DNA of 52,990 nt from positions 1 through 52,990 of the forward strand of contig CAMWPG010000002.1 in the NCBI GenBank assembly GCA_947176075.1. Reading direction: 5' to 3'. The position numbers and the translations under genes are program-made. The notes beneath the pieces were generated by a model. It worked only from the letters and a program-made list of their open reading frames with translations, was not told the DNA's origin and did no database searches. Source of the stretch: an uncultured Ruminococcus sp. (lineage in GTDB: Bacteria > Bacillota > Clostridia > Oscillospirales > Ruminococcaceae). Of this stretch, positions 27,057 through 36,283 are shown in pieces (within the stretch, counting starts at the first letter, position 1; every line of letters starts with the position of its first letter).

Positions 27057-27713
27057 ATGAAGAAAAGCGTATATAGTATCGTACTTATGGATGAGGTCGT
27101 AGATGCTATAGATGAGCTTGCAGTGAGACAGGGTACGAGCAGATCAAATCTTATAAATCAGATACTCGCACAGCATGTATGCTGCTTGACACCAGAGATG
27201 CAGATGCAGTCAGTATTTGCCGTTATGGAGGAACAGATGAACAGACTGTTCCGTATTGAAGCTCAGGCATCTGAATATATGCTTTCGATGCACAGTGCAT
27301 TGAGATATAAGTACAGACCGTCACTGAAATACAGCGTTGAGCTTATGCGTGAACCTACAAAACAGCAGCTTGGATGGCTGAAGATATCATGCAGAACACA
27401 GAGTAAGGCATTGTTGATAGCAATGGACGATTTTTTCAGATTCTGGATAAGCATGGAAAAATCGGCATATCCTATTTATGGTGATATTTCGGGAATGTAT
27501 TCGCTTGCGCCGGGACGAATGATAAGATGCCTTTTGCGAAATGATGGTCAGACTTCAGAAGAAACCGGAGATGCAATAAGCAGATATATAGGCAGATTTG
27601 ATGAACTTATCCAGATGTATTTTTCAGGAATGCAAGAGGGTATTCCGGTTGAAATTCTTAAAGAGGAGACAGCAGAAAAATTTAATCAGTCAAAAACGGA
27701 GGTATTATTATGA
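27057..27713 (+). CDS. Ribbon-helix-helix domain protein upstream of clpB
   Basis: 218 aa. Residues 5-45 fit a CopG/Arc-type ribbon-helix-helix: a short strand (VYSIVLMDEV), then two helices around a turn (DELAVRQGTSRSNLINQILAQ). The remaining 170 aa are soluble, with aromatic-rich segments (AMDDFFRFWISMEKS), and I do not recognise them. The ATG at 27057 has AGCAGGTG 6-7 nt upstream; the GTG at 27048 lies within that site. Its stop overlaps the clpB start by 4 nt (ATGA), so the two proteins should be made together. The likely role is control of this operon, in place of HrcA or CtsR, but that is inference. Confidence 0.75.
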   Translation: MKKSVYSIVLMDEVVDAIDELAVRQGTSRSNLINQILAQHVCCLTPEMQMQSVFAVMEEQMNRLFRIEAQASEYMLSMHSALRYKYRPSLKYSVELMREPTKQQLGWLKISCRTQSKALLIAMDDFFRFWISMEKSAYPIYGDISGMYSLAPGRMIRCLLRNDGQTSEETGDAISRYIGRFDELIQMYFSGMQEGIPVEILKEETAEKFNQSKTEVLL

Positions 27714-30307
27714 ATGTACAGAAGCTTACAGAGAAATCTATTGAGGCTATAAGAAAAGCAAATGAGCTTGCAGCAGAGTATGATCATAATGCTATAGAAC
27801 AGATACATTTGTTGTATGCTTTGCTTTCACAGGAGAGCGGACTTATTACTGAGCTTTTCAAAAAGATGGGTAAAGAAAATGAGAGTATAAAAAGTGCTGC
27901 TGCGGCAAAGCTAAGGTCAATGCCAAGAGTTACAGGCTCAGGCAGAAATCCTGAGAGCGTATATATTTCGAGAGATGCTGATAAAGCACTTTCCGATGCC
28001 GAAAAACAGGCTGATCGTATGAAGGATGAATATGTTTCTGTTGAGCATATTATGCTGGGACTGTTTGAAACGGCAGACCGTGATATTAAAGAGATATTCA
28101 AGACATTCAGTATTGACAAAGATGAATTTTTGAAGGCACTTATGTCTGTGAGAGGAAATCAGAGAGTGACAGGGCAGAATCCGGAGGAGACCTATGATGT
28201 TCTGAATAAATATGGTCAGGATCTTGTGGAACTTGCCAAGAACGGAAAGCTTGATCCGGTTATCGGACGTGACGGCGAAATACGTAATGTTATACGTATT
28301 CTTTCAAGAAAAACTAAAAATAATCCTGTGCTAATAGGTGAACCCGGTGTTGGCAAAACCGCTATTGCAGAGGGGTTGGCACTTCGTATTGTAAGAGGTG
28401 ATGTTCCTGACAATCTTAAAAACAGAAAGGTTTTCTCACTTGATATGGGTTCTCTTGTGGCAGGAGCAAAGTATAGGGGAGAATTTGAAGAAAGATTCAA
28501 GGCTGTGCTTTCTGAGATAAAGAAAAGTGAGGGCGGAATTATTCTATTTATCGATGAGCTGCATACTATAGTTGGTGCAGGAAAATCAGACGGTGCAATG
28601 GATGCCGGTAATCTTTTAAAGCCGATGCTTGCAAGAGGTGAGCTTCATTGCATAGGCGCAACGACGCTTAATGAATATCGGCAGTATATTGAAAAGGATG
28701 CTGCACTTGAAAGACGATTCCAGCCTGTACTTGTAAGTGAACCTACTGTTGAAGATGCCATATCAATTCTCAGAGGAATTAAAGAAAGATATGAGGTCTT
28801 TCATGGCGTAAAAATTCAGGATCAGGCACTTATTGCAGCAGCAACACTTTCAGACAGATATATTTCAGATCGTTTTCTTCCGGATAAGGCTATTGATCTT
28901 GTAGATGAAGCGTGTGCTTTGATTCGCACAGAGATGGATTCAATGCCTACTGAGCTTGATGAGATACAGAGAAAGATCATTCAGCATGAGATAGAGGAGG
29001 CTGCTCTTAAAAAGGATGACAGTGCATTATCTCAGGAGCATCTCAAAGAAGTGCAGCAGGAGCTTTCTGAAATGAGAGCACAGCTTCATGAGATGAAAGC
29101 TAAATGGGAGAATGAAAAGAATGATATTTCAAAGGTTCAGAAGCTTCGTGAGGATCTGGAAAGAATAGGCACAGAAATCGAAAAAGCTGAACGTGATTAT
29201 GACCTTGATCGTGCAGCAGAGCTTAAATACGGTAAGCTTCCTCAGCTAAAAAAAGAACTTGCAGAGGAAGAGGCAAAGGCTGAAAAACAAAAGACAGGCT
29301 CTGCATTGCTTAGGGATAAGGTTACAGATGAGGAAATCGCAAAGATAGTTGCAAGATGGACAGGTATACCTGTATCAAAGCTTATGGAGGGTGAAAGAGA
29401 AAAGCTGCTGCATATGGAAGATATACTTCATAAACGTGTTATTGGTCAGGATGAAGCTGTACAAAAGGTAAGCGACGCTATTTTACGTTCACGTGCAGGA
29501 ATTCAGGATCCAAACAGACCTCTTGGTTCATTTCTGTTTTTGGGTCCTACAGGCGTAGGCAAAACAGAGCTTGCAAAAGCTCTTGCAGAGGCGTTGTTTG
29601 ATGATGAAACAAATATTGTCCGTATAGATATGAGTGAATATATGGAAAAATACAGTGTGAGCCGTCTCATTGGTGCGCCTCCCGGATATGTTGGATATGA
29701 AGAGGGCGGTCAGCTTACAGAGGCAGTCAGAAGAAAGCCGTATTCTGTAGTTCTGCTTGATGAGGTGGAAAAGGCTCATCCTGATGTATTCAATGTTCTT
29801 TTACAGGTGCTGGACGACGGCAGGATTACAGATTCACAGGGTAGGACAGTTGATTTTAAGAACACTATTATTATTCTGACATCTAACATTGGTTCTCACT
29901 TTATTCTTGACGGTGCAGGAGATAACGGCAGTATTTCTGAAAGCGCAAAAGCAAATGTTGAGGGGCTGCTTAAACAGTCATTCAGACCTGAATTTTTAAA
30001 TCGTCTTGATGAGATCGTATTCTACAAACCGCTTACTAAAAATGAGATCTATTGTATAGTTGATCTCATGCTTCTGAGTCTGAAAAAGCGTCTTGCAGAG
30101 CGTCAGATTGGGCTTGAGATCACAGAAGCTGCAAAGGAATTTATCGTATCTCAGGGTTATGATGTAAACTTCGGAGCAAGACCATTGAGACGTTTTATAC
30201 AGCAAAAGCTTGAGACTTTAGCTGCAAGAATGATTATTGAAAAGGATCCTATGCCGGGTACAGTTATTCATGTAGACTTTAATGGAAGAGAGCTTATAGC
30301 GCAATAA
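27710..30307 (+). CDS. clpB: ATP-dependent disaggregase ClpB
   Basis: Hexameric AAA+ chaperone that extracts polypeptides from aggregates together with DnaK. The 865 aa carry an N-terminal Clp repeat domain, first AAA module with Walker A GEPGVGKT (about residue 211), the coiled-coil middle domain (about 400-530, rich in Glu/Lys/Leu) that marks ClpB rather than ClpA/ClpC, and the second module with GPTGVGKT (about 612) and a [16 protein letters not shown] Walker B. There is no ClpP-docking loop evident. It is coupled to the ribbon-helix-helix gene and followed by an AT-rich gap with no strong terminator. Confidence 0.96.
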   Translation: MNVQKLTEKSIEAIRKANELAAEYDHNAIEQIHLLYALLSQESGLITELFKKMGKENESIKSAAAAKLRSMPRVTGSGRNPESVYISRDADKALSDAEKQADRMKDEYVSVEHIMLGLFETADRDIKEIFKTFSIDKDEFLKALMSVRGNQRVTGQNPEETYDVLNKYGQDLVELAKNGKLDPVIGRDGEIRNVIRILSRKTKNNPVLIGEPGVGKTAIAEGLALRIVRGDVPDNLKNRKVFSLDMGSLVAGAKYRGEFEERFKAVLSEIKKSEGGIILFIDELHTIVGAGKSDGAMDAGNLLKPMLARGELHCIGATTLNEYRQYIEKDAALERRFQPVLVSEPTVEDAISILRGIKERYEVFHGVKIQDQALIAAATLSDRYISDRFLPDKAIDLVDEACALIRTEMDSMPTELDEIQRKIIQHEIEEAALKKDDSALSQEHLKEVQQELSEMRAQLHEMKAKWENEKNDISKVQKLREDLERIGTEIEKAERDYDLDRAAELKYGKLPQLKKELAEEEAKAEKQKTGSALLRDKVTDEEIAKIVARWTGIPVSKLMEGEREKLLHMEDILHKRVIGQDEAVQKVSDAILRSRAGIQDPNRPLGSFLFLGPTGVGKTELAKALAEALFDDETNIVRIDMSEYMEKYSVSRLIGAPPGYVGYEEGGQLTEAVRRKPYSVVLLDEVEKAHPDVFNVLLQVLDDGRITDSQGRTVDFKNTIIILTSNIGSHFILDGAGDNGSISESAKANVEGLLKQSFRPEFLNRLDEIVFYKPLTKNEIYCIVDLMLLSLKKRLAERQIGLEITEAAKEFIVSQGYDVNFGARPLRRFIQQKLETLAARMIIEKDPMPGTVIHVDFNGRELIAQ

Positions 30308-30391
30308 CAGATGAAATACGGGTGTTTTTCAATAAAAATTTACTCAGAATATAGCCAGATTCCGTGCAAATGTCAGTTTTCTGAGAAAATC

Positions 30392-30420
30392 TTGACAAAC
30401 CTGAAAGAATAGTATATAAT
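30392..30420 (+). promoter_or_regulatory. HU gene promoter
   Basis: Perfect consensus: TTGACA (30392-30397), 17-bp spacer, TATAAT (30415-30420), 32 bp before the start codon. Confidence 0.88.
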
Positions 30421-30452
30421 GCCAATAGACTAAATTTTTGGAGGAAACAATA

Positions 30453-30731
30453 ATGACAAAAGCAGAACTGATTCAGGCAATGCAAATAAAGAATGAATGC
30501 ACCAAGAAGGATGCAGAAAAGGCTGTAAACAGCGTATTTGCTGTAATTACAGATGCACTGTCAGCCGGAGATAAGGTAACAGTATCCGGTTTTGGCTCCT
30601 TCGAAGTACGTGACCGCAATGCTAAGGAATGTAAAAATCCTAAAACAGGAGAGACAATTCAGGTTCCTGCTTCTAAGGCACCAGTGTTTAAGGCAAGTAA
30701 AAATCTTAAGGAAGTTGTAAACAAGGACTAA
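30453..30731 (+). CDS. hup: HU family nucleoid protein
   Basis: 92-aa dimeric DNA-bending protein. The start MTKAELI, the beta-arm signature GFGSFEVRDRNAKECKNPKT and the C-terminal FKASKNLKE are all typical of HU; length is standard. One unusual Cys (AKECKNP) replaces the common Gly in the arm. The ATG at 30453 is supported by GGAGG; an upstream TTG is part of that ribosome site. A DUF6465 gene follows after 19 bp in the same unit. Confidence 0.95.
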   Translation: MTKAELIQAMQIKNECTKKDAEKAVNSVFAVITDALSAGDKVTVSGFGSFEVRDRNAKECKNPKTGETIQVPASKAPVFKASKNLKEVVNKD

Positions 30732-30750
30732 AAGTCAGGAGGAATTAAAA

Positions 30751-31074
30751 ATGGCTGCAAGAAAGAAGAATGTTGCTGCTGAGGTTAAAGCAGCTGAGAC
30801 AAAGACTACTACAAAAAAAGCTGTTGAATCAGAAGTAAAGGCTGCTGAAACAAAAACAGCTGCTAAAAGAGTTAGCAAAAAGGTAAACATCGAGCTTCAG
30901 TATGCTGATAAGAGTGTTGATGTAGCATCTCTGGAAAGCAAGGCAGTAGCTGCATGGGCAGAAGCAACAGGCAATACAAAGGCAGCTGCTAAGACTATCA
31001 ATCTTTATGTAAAGCCTGAGGAAAATATGCTTTACTATGTTATTGAGGGCGAAGCAGGTATGCTTGAACTTTAA
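30751..31074 (+). CDS. DUF6465 family protein with Lys/Ala-rich tail
   Basis: 107 aa. The N-terminal 45 residues are Ala/Lys/Glu/Thr-rich and contain a direct repeat of SEVKAAETKT-like decamers (VAAEVKAAETKT and ESEVKAAETKT). The C-terminal 60 residues (VNIELQYADKSVDV ... INLYVKPEENMLYYVIEG) form the compact DUF6465 domain. No function is known. The basic tail resembles those of nucleoid-associated proteins, and the gene is cotranscribed with HU, so a DNA- or RNA-related role is a reasonable guess. AGGAGG precedes the ATG. Confidence 0.8.
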   Translation: MAARKKNVAAEVKAAETKTTTKKAVESEVKAAETKTAAKRVSKKVNIELQYADKSVDVASLESKAVAAWAEATGNTKAAAKTINLYVKPEENMLYYVIEGEAGMLEL

Positions 31075-31092
31075 TCAAAGAATATAAAAAAC

Positions 31093-31122
31093 AGTCGTAT
31101 CGTCTTATAGGACGGTACGGCT
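31093..31122 (+). terminator. Terminator after the HU/DUF6465 unit
   Basis: 12-bp stem AGTCGTATCGTC / GACGGTACGGCT with two G-U pairs, 6-nt loop, then seven T. Confidence 0.88.
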
Positions 31123-31242
31123 TTTTTTGTTCTATACGTGTGACTTTCAGCATATTATGAAGCAGAAATGTTAATGTAAGAGCCGCATAACTTCAGCTGA
31201 TATTTTGCGATGCATGATAACAAGTAAAAAACAAAGGAGCGT

Positions 31243-32172
31243 ATGAATATGATAGACATATGGACAAGATATTTTTCATATCTTTCGCCAAGACTAAGAT
31301 GTGCTGTTCAGTCTATGCAGCAGACGGATACGGACAGACTACAGGAGATAAGAGTGCGCCTCGGCAGACCTTTGGCTGTAACTGTCGACGGCAGAGAGTA
31401 TTTTCTTATGGTAAGCGGAAATCTCACCGCTTATCCTGAGCAGGCTGTAAAGGTCACAAAGACAGAGATAGAAGAGACATTCAGAAGCATATGCGAATAT
31501 TCTGTATATAGCTATGCCAGAGAGCTTCGTGAGGGTTATATAACGCTCAGAGGCGGAGCAAGAGTCGGTATATCAGGAACGGCAGTATATGAGAACGGAA
31601 GGCTTTCAGGAATGCGAGATATAAGCAGTCTTTGTTTCAGACTTCCGAGGCAGGTTATAAACTGTGCGGCAAAGCTTGTTCATGAAGCAATACAAAGGGG
31701 CAGCTGTGGAATACTTATAGCTGGGAAAGCAGGCAGCGGAAAGACAACCATGCTGCGTGATATATGCAGAATATTGGGTAGCAGGCATCGTGTATCGCTC
31801 ATTGATACCCGAGGAGAGATCGCAGGGATACTTCATGGTTCTCCGCAGTATGACATAGGTACTCATACAGATATATTTGACGGTTTCCCAAGAGGTGACG
31901 GTGCTGTTATGGCGCTTCGTGCAATGACTCCTGAATACATAGTGTGCGATGAAATAAGTACCCGTGATGAGGCTGCGGCTCTTTTACAGGTTTTCGGATG
32001 CGGGGTAAATATTATTGCTTCGGCTCATGCAGGAAGTCTTGAGGATATAATGAAACGTACGGCGCTAAGACCGCTGCTTGATGCAGGAGTGTTTTCCTGC
32101 GCAGCACTTCTCGGGGAAGAGACAAAGCCCGGAAAGCTTGTATCTATCAGGAGAATGGACGCTGTATGCTAA
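31243..32172 (+). CDS. spoIIIAA: Stage III sporulation protein AA
   Basis: ATPase related to type II/IV secretion motors, thought to power the SpoIIIA-SpoIIQ channel between mother cell and forespore. The 309 aa show the Walker A GKAGSGKT (about residue 162), a Walker B-like segment EYIVCDEIS and ASAHAG. ATG 31249 has better spacing (9 nt) from AAAGGAG than ATG 31243 and is an alternative start. This is the first of eight consecutive spoIIIA genes, most of them overlapping or nearly so. In Bacillus the operon is sigma-E dependent; I could not fix a sigma-E promoter here. Confidence 0.95.
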   Translation: MNMIDIWTRYFSYLSPRLRCAVQSMQQTDTDRLQEIRVRLGRPLAVTVDGREYFLMVSGNLTAYPEQAVKVTKTEIEETFRSICEYSVYSYARELREGYITLRGGARVGISGTAVYENGRLSGMRDISSLCFRLPRQVINCAAKLVHEAIQRGSCGILIAGKAGSGKTTMLRDICRILGSRHRVSLIDTRGEIAGILHGSPQYDIGTHTDIFDGFPRGDGAVMALRAMTPEYIVCDEISTRDEAAALLQVFGCGVNIIASAHAGSLEDIMKRTALRPLLDAGVFSCAALLGEETKPGKLVSIRRMDAVC

Positions 32173-32669
32173 AGCTTTTAGGGATAATATTCATAATCAT
32201 ATGCGGTGCAGGCATAGGTGCTAAAGCCTCTGGTGATCTGAAAAAGCAGACTGAGCTGTGCATTTCTGTACGTACATTTTTAAGTGAGCTTAGTATTCTT
32301 ATGAGATACAAAGGAGATACGCTCTTTATGCTTATATCTGAGCTTTCTGAAAGACAGAGTATACAGGAGCTGAAATTTTTATCATGTGTTCTGGATAATA
32401 TGTCAAGTGGAATGACATTTCCGTATGCGTGGAAAAATGCTCTTTCTGATGATACACTTCTCTCTCCTGAGCTTACGGAGCTTCTGCTCAAATTTGGCGA
32501 AAGTCTTGGTACAAGTGATATAGAAGGGCAGCTTATGAGCATTGAAAGGTCAGAAGAGGAGCTTTCGGGAATATATGAAAATGCACTCAGCATATACCGC
32601 AGGAAGGGCAGACTTTACCGCTCTATAGGGCTTCTTGGAGGAATAACAGCGGCATTGCTGCTTTGCTAA
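32166..32669 (+). CDS. spoIIIAB: Stage III sporulation protein AB
   Basis: 167 aa with one helix at each end, an all-alpha middle, and similarity in layout to the GspF-like SpoIIIAB family. It starts with a signal-anchor (LLGIIFIIICGAGIGAKASG) and shows the family's LCISVRTFLSELSILMRYKG stretch. Expected to serve as the membrane partner of SpoIIIAA. The start overlaps spoIIIAA by 7 nt and 16 bp separate it from spoIIIAC. Confidence 0.93.
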   Translation: MLKLLGIIFIIICGAGIGAKASGDLKKQTELCISVRTFLSELSILMRYKGDTLFMLISELSERQSIQELKFLSCVLDNMSSGMTFPYAWKNALSDDTLLSPELTELLLKFGESLGTSDIEGQLMSIERSEEELSGIYENALSIYRRKGRLYRSIGLLGGITAALLLC

Positions 32670-32685
32670 AGGAAAGGAAATATAC

Positions 32686-32880
32686 GTGGAGATCGACTTG
32701 GTATTTAAAATAGCAGGAGCAGGTATAATAGTGGCAGTGCTGAATCTTGTACTCAGACGTGCAGAGCGTGAGGAACAAGCAATGATGACTACACTGGCAG
32801 GTCTGATAGTTGTTCTTATGCTTATAGTTGATGAAATAGCCGACCTTTTTGAAAAGATAAAAGCGGTGTTTGGATTATGA
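32686..32880 (+). CDS. spoIIIAC: Stage III sporulation protein AC
   Basis: 64-aa protein with two membrane helices, the usual size of SpoIIIAC. The sequence FKIAGAGIIVAVLNLVLRRA and the following EEQAMMTTLAG loop are family hallmarks. The GTG start has AGGAAA upstream. It overlaps spoIIIAD by 4 nt. Confidence 0.93.
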   Translation: MEIDLVFKIAGAGIIVAVLNLVLRRAEREEQAMMTTLAGLIVVLMLIVDEIADLFEKIKAVFGL

Positions 32881-33269
32881 TAGGAGATACTGTAAGTGCA
32901 GCAGCGCTTTGTATAGTAGGTGCAGCGGTAGCGATTTTATTGAAGCAGTATTGCCGTGAACAGGCGATGTTTTCTTCTATTGCAGTATGCGTGATGGTGC
33001 TTGCCGCTGCTCTTGCATTTGCCTCTCCTGTTATAGAACAGCTTGAGAGTCTGTTTGAAAAGACAAGTCTTGATAAGGCTTATTTCAAATCTCTTCTTAA
33101 AGCAGTTGGCATATGCTATATGACAGGCATTACAGCTGACATATGCCGTGACAGCGGAGAACAGTCGCTTGCATCCGCTGCGGAGATATGGGGCAGAATG
33201 GCACTTCTCACGCTTACTCTGCCTATGATAGATTCGCTTCTTGGCATTATAACAGGAGTGTTTCAATGA
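32877..33269 (+). CDS. spoIIIAD: Stage III sporulation protein AD
   Basis: 130-aa membrane protein, homologous to SpoIIIAC in its first half (LKQYCREQAMFSSIA) with a third and fourth helix added. ICYMTGITADICRDSGE is the conserved SpoIIIAD segment. Part of the SpoIIIA channel. ATGA overlaps link it to the genes on both sides. Confidence 0.93.
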   Translation: MIGDTVSAAALCIVGAAVAILLKQYCREQAMFSSIAVCVMVLAAALAFASPVIEQLESLFEKTSLDKAYFKSLLKAVGICYMTGITADICRDSGEQSLASAAEIWGRMALLTLTLPMIDSLLGIITGVFQ

Positions 33270-34429
33270 AAGGAATTAAAATAAAGTTTACAGCAGTTTT
33301 CTGCTGTATATTCTGCATATTTTTTATTGCATTTTCAGGTGTGACTGTTTTTGCAGAAGAATCGGAATATACAATTTCGGAGGATCTGATATCAGCAAGC
33401 GGAGCTGACAGGGTTACCGATGATGTTCCGCTTGATGTTCAGGATGTTCTTCAGAAGTATGGAATAAGCGCAGATGATCCGGATTCTGCTGACAGCTTAG
33501 GAATATGGGAGATCTTAGAGCTTGCAGGAGATGCGGCAGTAAAAAAACTTACATCTCCGCTGCGTATGTTTTTTACTCTTATAGCAGTAATAGTTTTTAC
33601 AGCCTTTGCAGAGGCTTCAAAGGGCGGATTAAAGGGAGGTACAGAACATATAAGCGGACTGATAACTGCTATAGCAGGTGCATCAGCAGTGATGCCAGAC
33701 ATATGCAGTTGTTTTTTGAGAGTACATGAAACGATAGCTCAAAGTGCTGATTTTATGACTGCATTTACTCCTGTATTTGCCGGAATAATAATAACAAGCG
33801 GAAGTCCAGGTGCCGGAATCTGTTATAACACGTCGGTCTATGCGTTGGTAAATATTATAATTCAGATAATAAACAAGGCACTTCTTCCATTTCTCAGCAT
33901 GAGTCTTGCGCTTTCTGTAACAGATGCTGTTACAAAGGATGTTTCAATAGGCGGTCTGCAAAGATTGATGAAAACTATCGTTACATGGATCTTGGGCTTT
34001 CTTATGACTGTGTTTATAGGAGTGCTCTCTATTCAGGGAATAGTACGAGGTACTGCTGATACGTTCGCATCAAAGACGGCGAGATATGTTGTGTCTAATT
34101 TTGTGCCGTTTATAGGAGGAGCTGTATCTGATGCATACAGCACGGTTCTGGGCAGCCTTAAAATATTGAAAAGCTGCACAGGTTTTGTAGGAATAGTTAC
34201 TTTGTGTATTTTATTTCTGCCTGTTCTTATGGAGCTTACGCTTTATAGGCTTGCAGTTAGCGGAGCAGCGGCAATGTCTGAGCTTTTTGGTGCGTCAGAA
34301 ATCACAAGACTTCTTCGCGGTATTGAGATTACCCTTAAAATGACATTTGCCGTTCTTGTTTGTTTTTCAGTGATGTTTCTTGTAGCAATAGCGTTAGTAC
34401 TTATGATTACAGGAAATGCAGCGGTATAG
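33266..34429 (+). CDS. spoIIIAE: Stage III sporulation protein AE
   Basis: 387-aa polytopic protein with a signal peptide (about residues 1-29, ending near TVFAEES) and several helices, the typical length for SpoIIIAE. The ATG at 33266 overlaps the spoIIIAD stop by 4 nt and has AGGAGT 7 nt upstream; reading further upstream runs inside spoIIIAD without support. Central membrane component of the mother cell-forespore feeding channel. Confidence 0.93.
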   Translation: MKGIKIKFTAVFCCIFCIFFIAFSGVTVFAEESEYTISEDLISASGADRVTDDVPLDVQDVLQKYGISADDPDSADSLGIWEILELAGDAAVKKLTSPLRMFFTLIAVIVFTAFAEASKGGLKGGTEHISGLITAIAGASAVMPDICSCFLRVHETIAQSADFMTAFTPVFAGIIITSGSPGAGICYNTSVYALVNIIIQIINKALLPFLSMSLALSVTDAVTKDVSIGGLQRLMKTIVTWILGFLMTVFIGVLSIQGIVRGTADTFASKTARYVVSNFVPFIGGAVSDAYSTVLGSLKILKSCTGFVGIVTLCILFLPVLMELTLYRLAVSGAAAMSELFGASEITRLLRGIEITLKMTFAVLVCFSVMFLVAIALVLMITGNAAV

Positions 34430-34443
34430 AGTAGGAGGTCATT

Positions 34444-34911
34444 TTGGATAACGTTAAGGATATGGTTTTACAGATAAGTGTTCTTAGCCTTATAATTGGA
34501 ATAATCACTGCCATAAAACCATATGGAAAATATGATTCGCAGCTCAGACTTTTTACTTCATGTCTTATGCTGATAGGAATTCTTTCACCTTTTTTGAGTT
34601 GTATAAGGGATATAGATCCTGATTTTATAATCAGCAAAGCTCCTGATGAAACAGCCCAGGAACTTATAAATGCTGCTGACGAGGAGGTGCTTCGTATAGC
34701 GGAAGAAGAACTTGAGGATGCTTTGCAATTAAAGCTTGCTGAAGAATCGGTGCCGTGCAGCCGCATAGAGGTTCATATGAATACAAATGAAGATCAAAGC
34801 ATAAATATTAGCAGTGTAACAGTTATAAGCACAAAAGCAGAGGAAGCGCAGCGTAATCTCAGGAATATTTTAGGAAAGGATGTGGAGATCAATGTACAGG
34901 AAAGCTTTTGA
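34444..34911 (+). CDS. spoIIIAF: Stage III sporulation protein AF
   Basis: 155 aa with two N-terminal helices (MVLQISVLSLIIGIITAIKP, then LFTSCLMLIGILSPF) and a soluble C-terminal ring-building-like domain. The TTG start has AGGAGGT about 5-6 nt upstream. The last 20 nt overlap the spoIIIAG start. Interacts with the other SpoIIIA proteins in the channel by family inference. Confidence 0.9.
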   Translation: MDNVKDMVLQISVLSLIIGIITAIKPYGKYDSQLRLFTSCLMLIGILSPFLSCIRDIDPDFIISKAPDETAQELINAADEEVLRIAEEELEDALQLKLAEESVPCSRIEVHMNTNEDQSINISSVTVISTKAEEAQRNLRNILGKDVEINVQESF

Positions 34912-35455
34912 AAAGCTCAAAGCCGCTATGGGCAGTGAAAAATCTGTGCGCCTGCTGGTTCTTGGAGGATTTGCCGGACTTGTATGTATACTTCTTTCAT
35001 CATGGCTTCCTGATAATGAAAATCAGCCGGAGAATGCGATTGAAAGTATTACAGAAAATACAGATGATTTGTCAGAGGAATCACTCCGATATGCAGGAAT
35101 GCTTGAAGATCGTCTTGAAAATATGCTTTCTCAGATAGACGGAGTAGGTAAGTGCAGTGTTATGCTTACAGTTTCAGGCGGTGTTTCATATTCTTATGCC
35201 CAGAATGCTGAGCAGCAGATAGGAGAAAATTTACAGGAAATAAAAAAACAGCACGTTATTTTAGATGAAAAATCAGGTGACAGGGCGCTTGTGGAGCGTA
35301 CTTATAACCCTGAGGTCGTAGGAATTATAGTAGCTTGTGAAGGAGGAGAGCATAATGTAGTCAGAGCAGAGATAGTAAGCGCTGTTGGCGCCGTTCTTGA
35401 TATCCCATCTAATCGAATATGCGTTACAAAGAAAATTAATGAAAGCGAGGACTAA
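34892..35455 (+). CDS. spoIIIAG: Stage III sporulation protein AG
   Basis: 187 aa with one membrane helix (LLVLGGFAGLVCILLSSWL, about 22-40) and an extracytoplasmic ring-building domain (LEDRLENMLSQIDGVGKCSV) like secretin or FliF rings; in Bacillus it makes a large ring. ATG 34892 with GGAG upstream is chosen over the in-frame ATG 34880, which would extend the overlap with spoIIIAF. Confidence 0.92.
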   Translation: MYRKAFEKLKAAMGSEKSVRLLVLGGFAGLVCILLSSWLPDNENQPENAIESITENTDDLSEESLRYAGMLEDRLENMLSQIDGVGKCSVMLTVSGGVSYSYAQNAEQQIGENLQEIKKQHVILDEKSGDRALVERTYNPEVVGIIVACEGGEHNVVRAEIVSAVGAVLDIPSNRICVTKKINESED

Positions 35456-35457
35456 TC

Positions 35458-36138
35458 ATGAAAAAGCCATCACTTATAATCGGAAAGAAGCAGATAATAT
35501 TGTCATGTCTTACTCTTATGCTGGCAGTAGCCGTTTATGTAAACTACGCCATTACAAAGGATGATGTTGAAAAGTCTCCTATGAATACGGCTGATATTCA
35601 AGGTACTGTATCATACGGCGATATAGAATTTGTAAATGCAAAGGCATCGAATGATACTGTAAAGACAGATAAGAATAATAAAAATGAAAATAATAAGGAG
35701 GAAAGTACAGAACAAAATAGTGATTTGAAAGAAAAAAAGGATGATAAAAAAGCTGATATTCCGTCAGCACAGGCAGAGGGTCAGTCTGCTGAAGAATATT
35801 TTGCACAGGCACGGCTTGAAAGAACGATCAGCCGTGATGAAAGCGTTGCAACACTTCAATCTATTATGGGAGGCGGTGACAGGACGGATGATGAATATAT
35901 CACTGACGCTATAGCGGCTGTGGAAACATCAAAGCTTATAGAAAGCGAGAGTAATATTGAATCAATTGTAAAATCTATGGGTTATTCTGACTGCATAGTA
36001 TACTTAGATCAGGATAGTGCAAAGGTAGTTGTACAGACAGAAGGCCTTGATAGTGCAAAGGCTGCGGCAATAAAAGACGTTATTTTAGGGGAAGTTACAA
36101 TTCCTGCAGAAAATATCAGACTTTTTGAGGTGAAATAG
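35458..36138 (+). CDS. spoIIIAH: Stage III sporulation protein AH
   Basis: 226 aa. A single N-terminal helix (QIILSCLTLMLAVAVYVNYA) is followed by a charged low-complexity stretch (about residues 60-100, Lys/Asn/Glu-rich) and a C-terminal YscJ/FliF-like domain that binds forespore SpoIIQ. No spoIIQ is in this window. GAGGA lies 7 nt before the ATG. It is the last gene of the spoIIIA run. Confidence 0.92.
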   Translation: MKKPSLIIGKKQIILSCLTLMLAVAVYVNYAITKDDVEKSPMNTADIQGTVSYGDIEFVNAKASNDTVKTDKNNKNENNKEESTEQNSDLKEKKDDKKADIPSAQAEGQSAEEYFAQARLERTISRDESVATLQSIMGGGDRTDDEYITDAIAAVETSKLIESESNIESIVKSMGYSDCIVYLDQDSAKVVVQTEGLDSAKAAAIKDVILGEVTIPAENIRLFEVK

Positions 36139-36167
36139 TTGTAATCTTAGAATTTTTTTGGTATAAT
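36139..36167 (+). promoter_or_regulatory. nusB promoter
   Basis: TTGTAA (36139-36144), 17-bp spacer, TATAAT (36162-36167), starting at the spoIIIAH stop. It would give the housekeeping cluster its own sigma-A transcription apart from sporulation. Confidence 0.7.
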
Positions 36168-36227
36168 AGAAGTATGTAACCTGAGATAACAAAAAATGAT
36201 GTATAAAATATTAATGGTATACAGATT

Positions 36228-36246
36228 GCTGCTTAAAAACAGCAGC
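36228..36246 (+). promoter_or_regulatory. Weak terminator-like hairpin in the nusB leader
   Basis: 6-bp stem GCTGCT / AGCAGC with a 7-nt A-rich loop and TTTTCTG behind, between the promoter and nusB. It could act as an attenuator or as a partial terminator for spoIIIA transcripts. Confidence 0.4.
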
Positions 36247-36283
36247 TTTTCTGTCTGCCATGCTTTAAATACAGGAGGTAATT

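Noticed and set aside
30343-30385. Inverted repeat CTCAGAA/TTCTGAG after clpB
   Set aside because: Only 7 bp with a 29-nt loop and no T run; not a convincing terminator.
31131-31242. Possible sigma-E promoter before spoIIIAA (GCATATT at 31150, CATAACTT at 31186)
   Set aside because: The two parts resemble sigma-E boxes but are 29 bp apart rather than 14-15, and no other pair fits.
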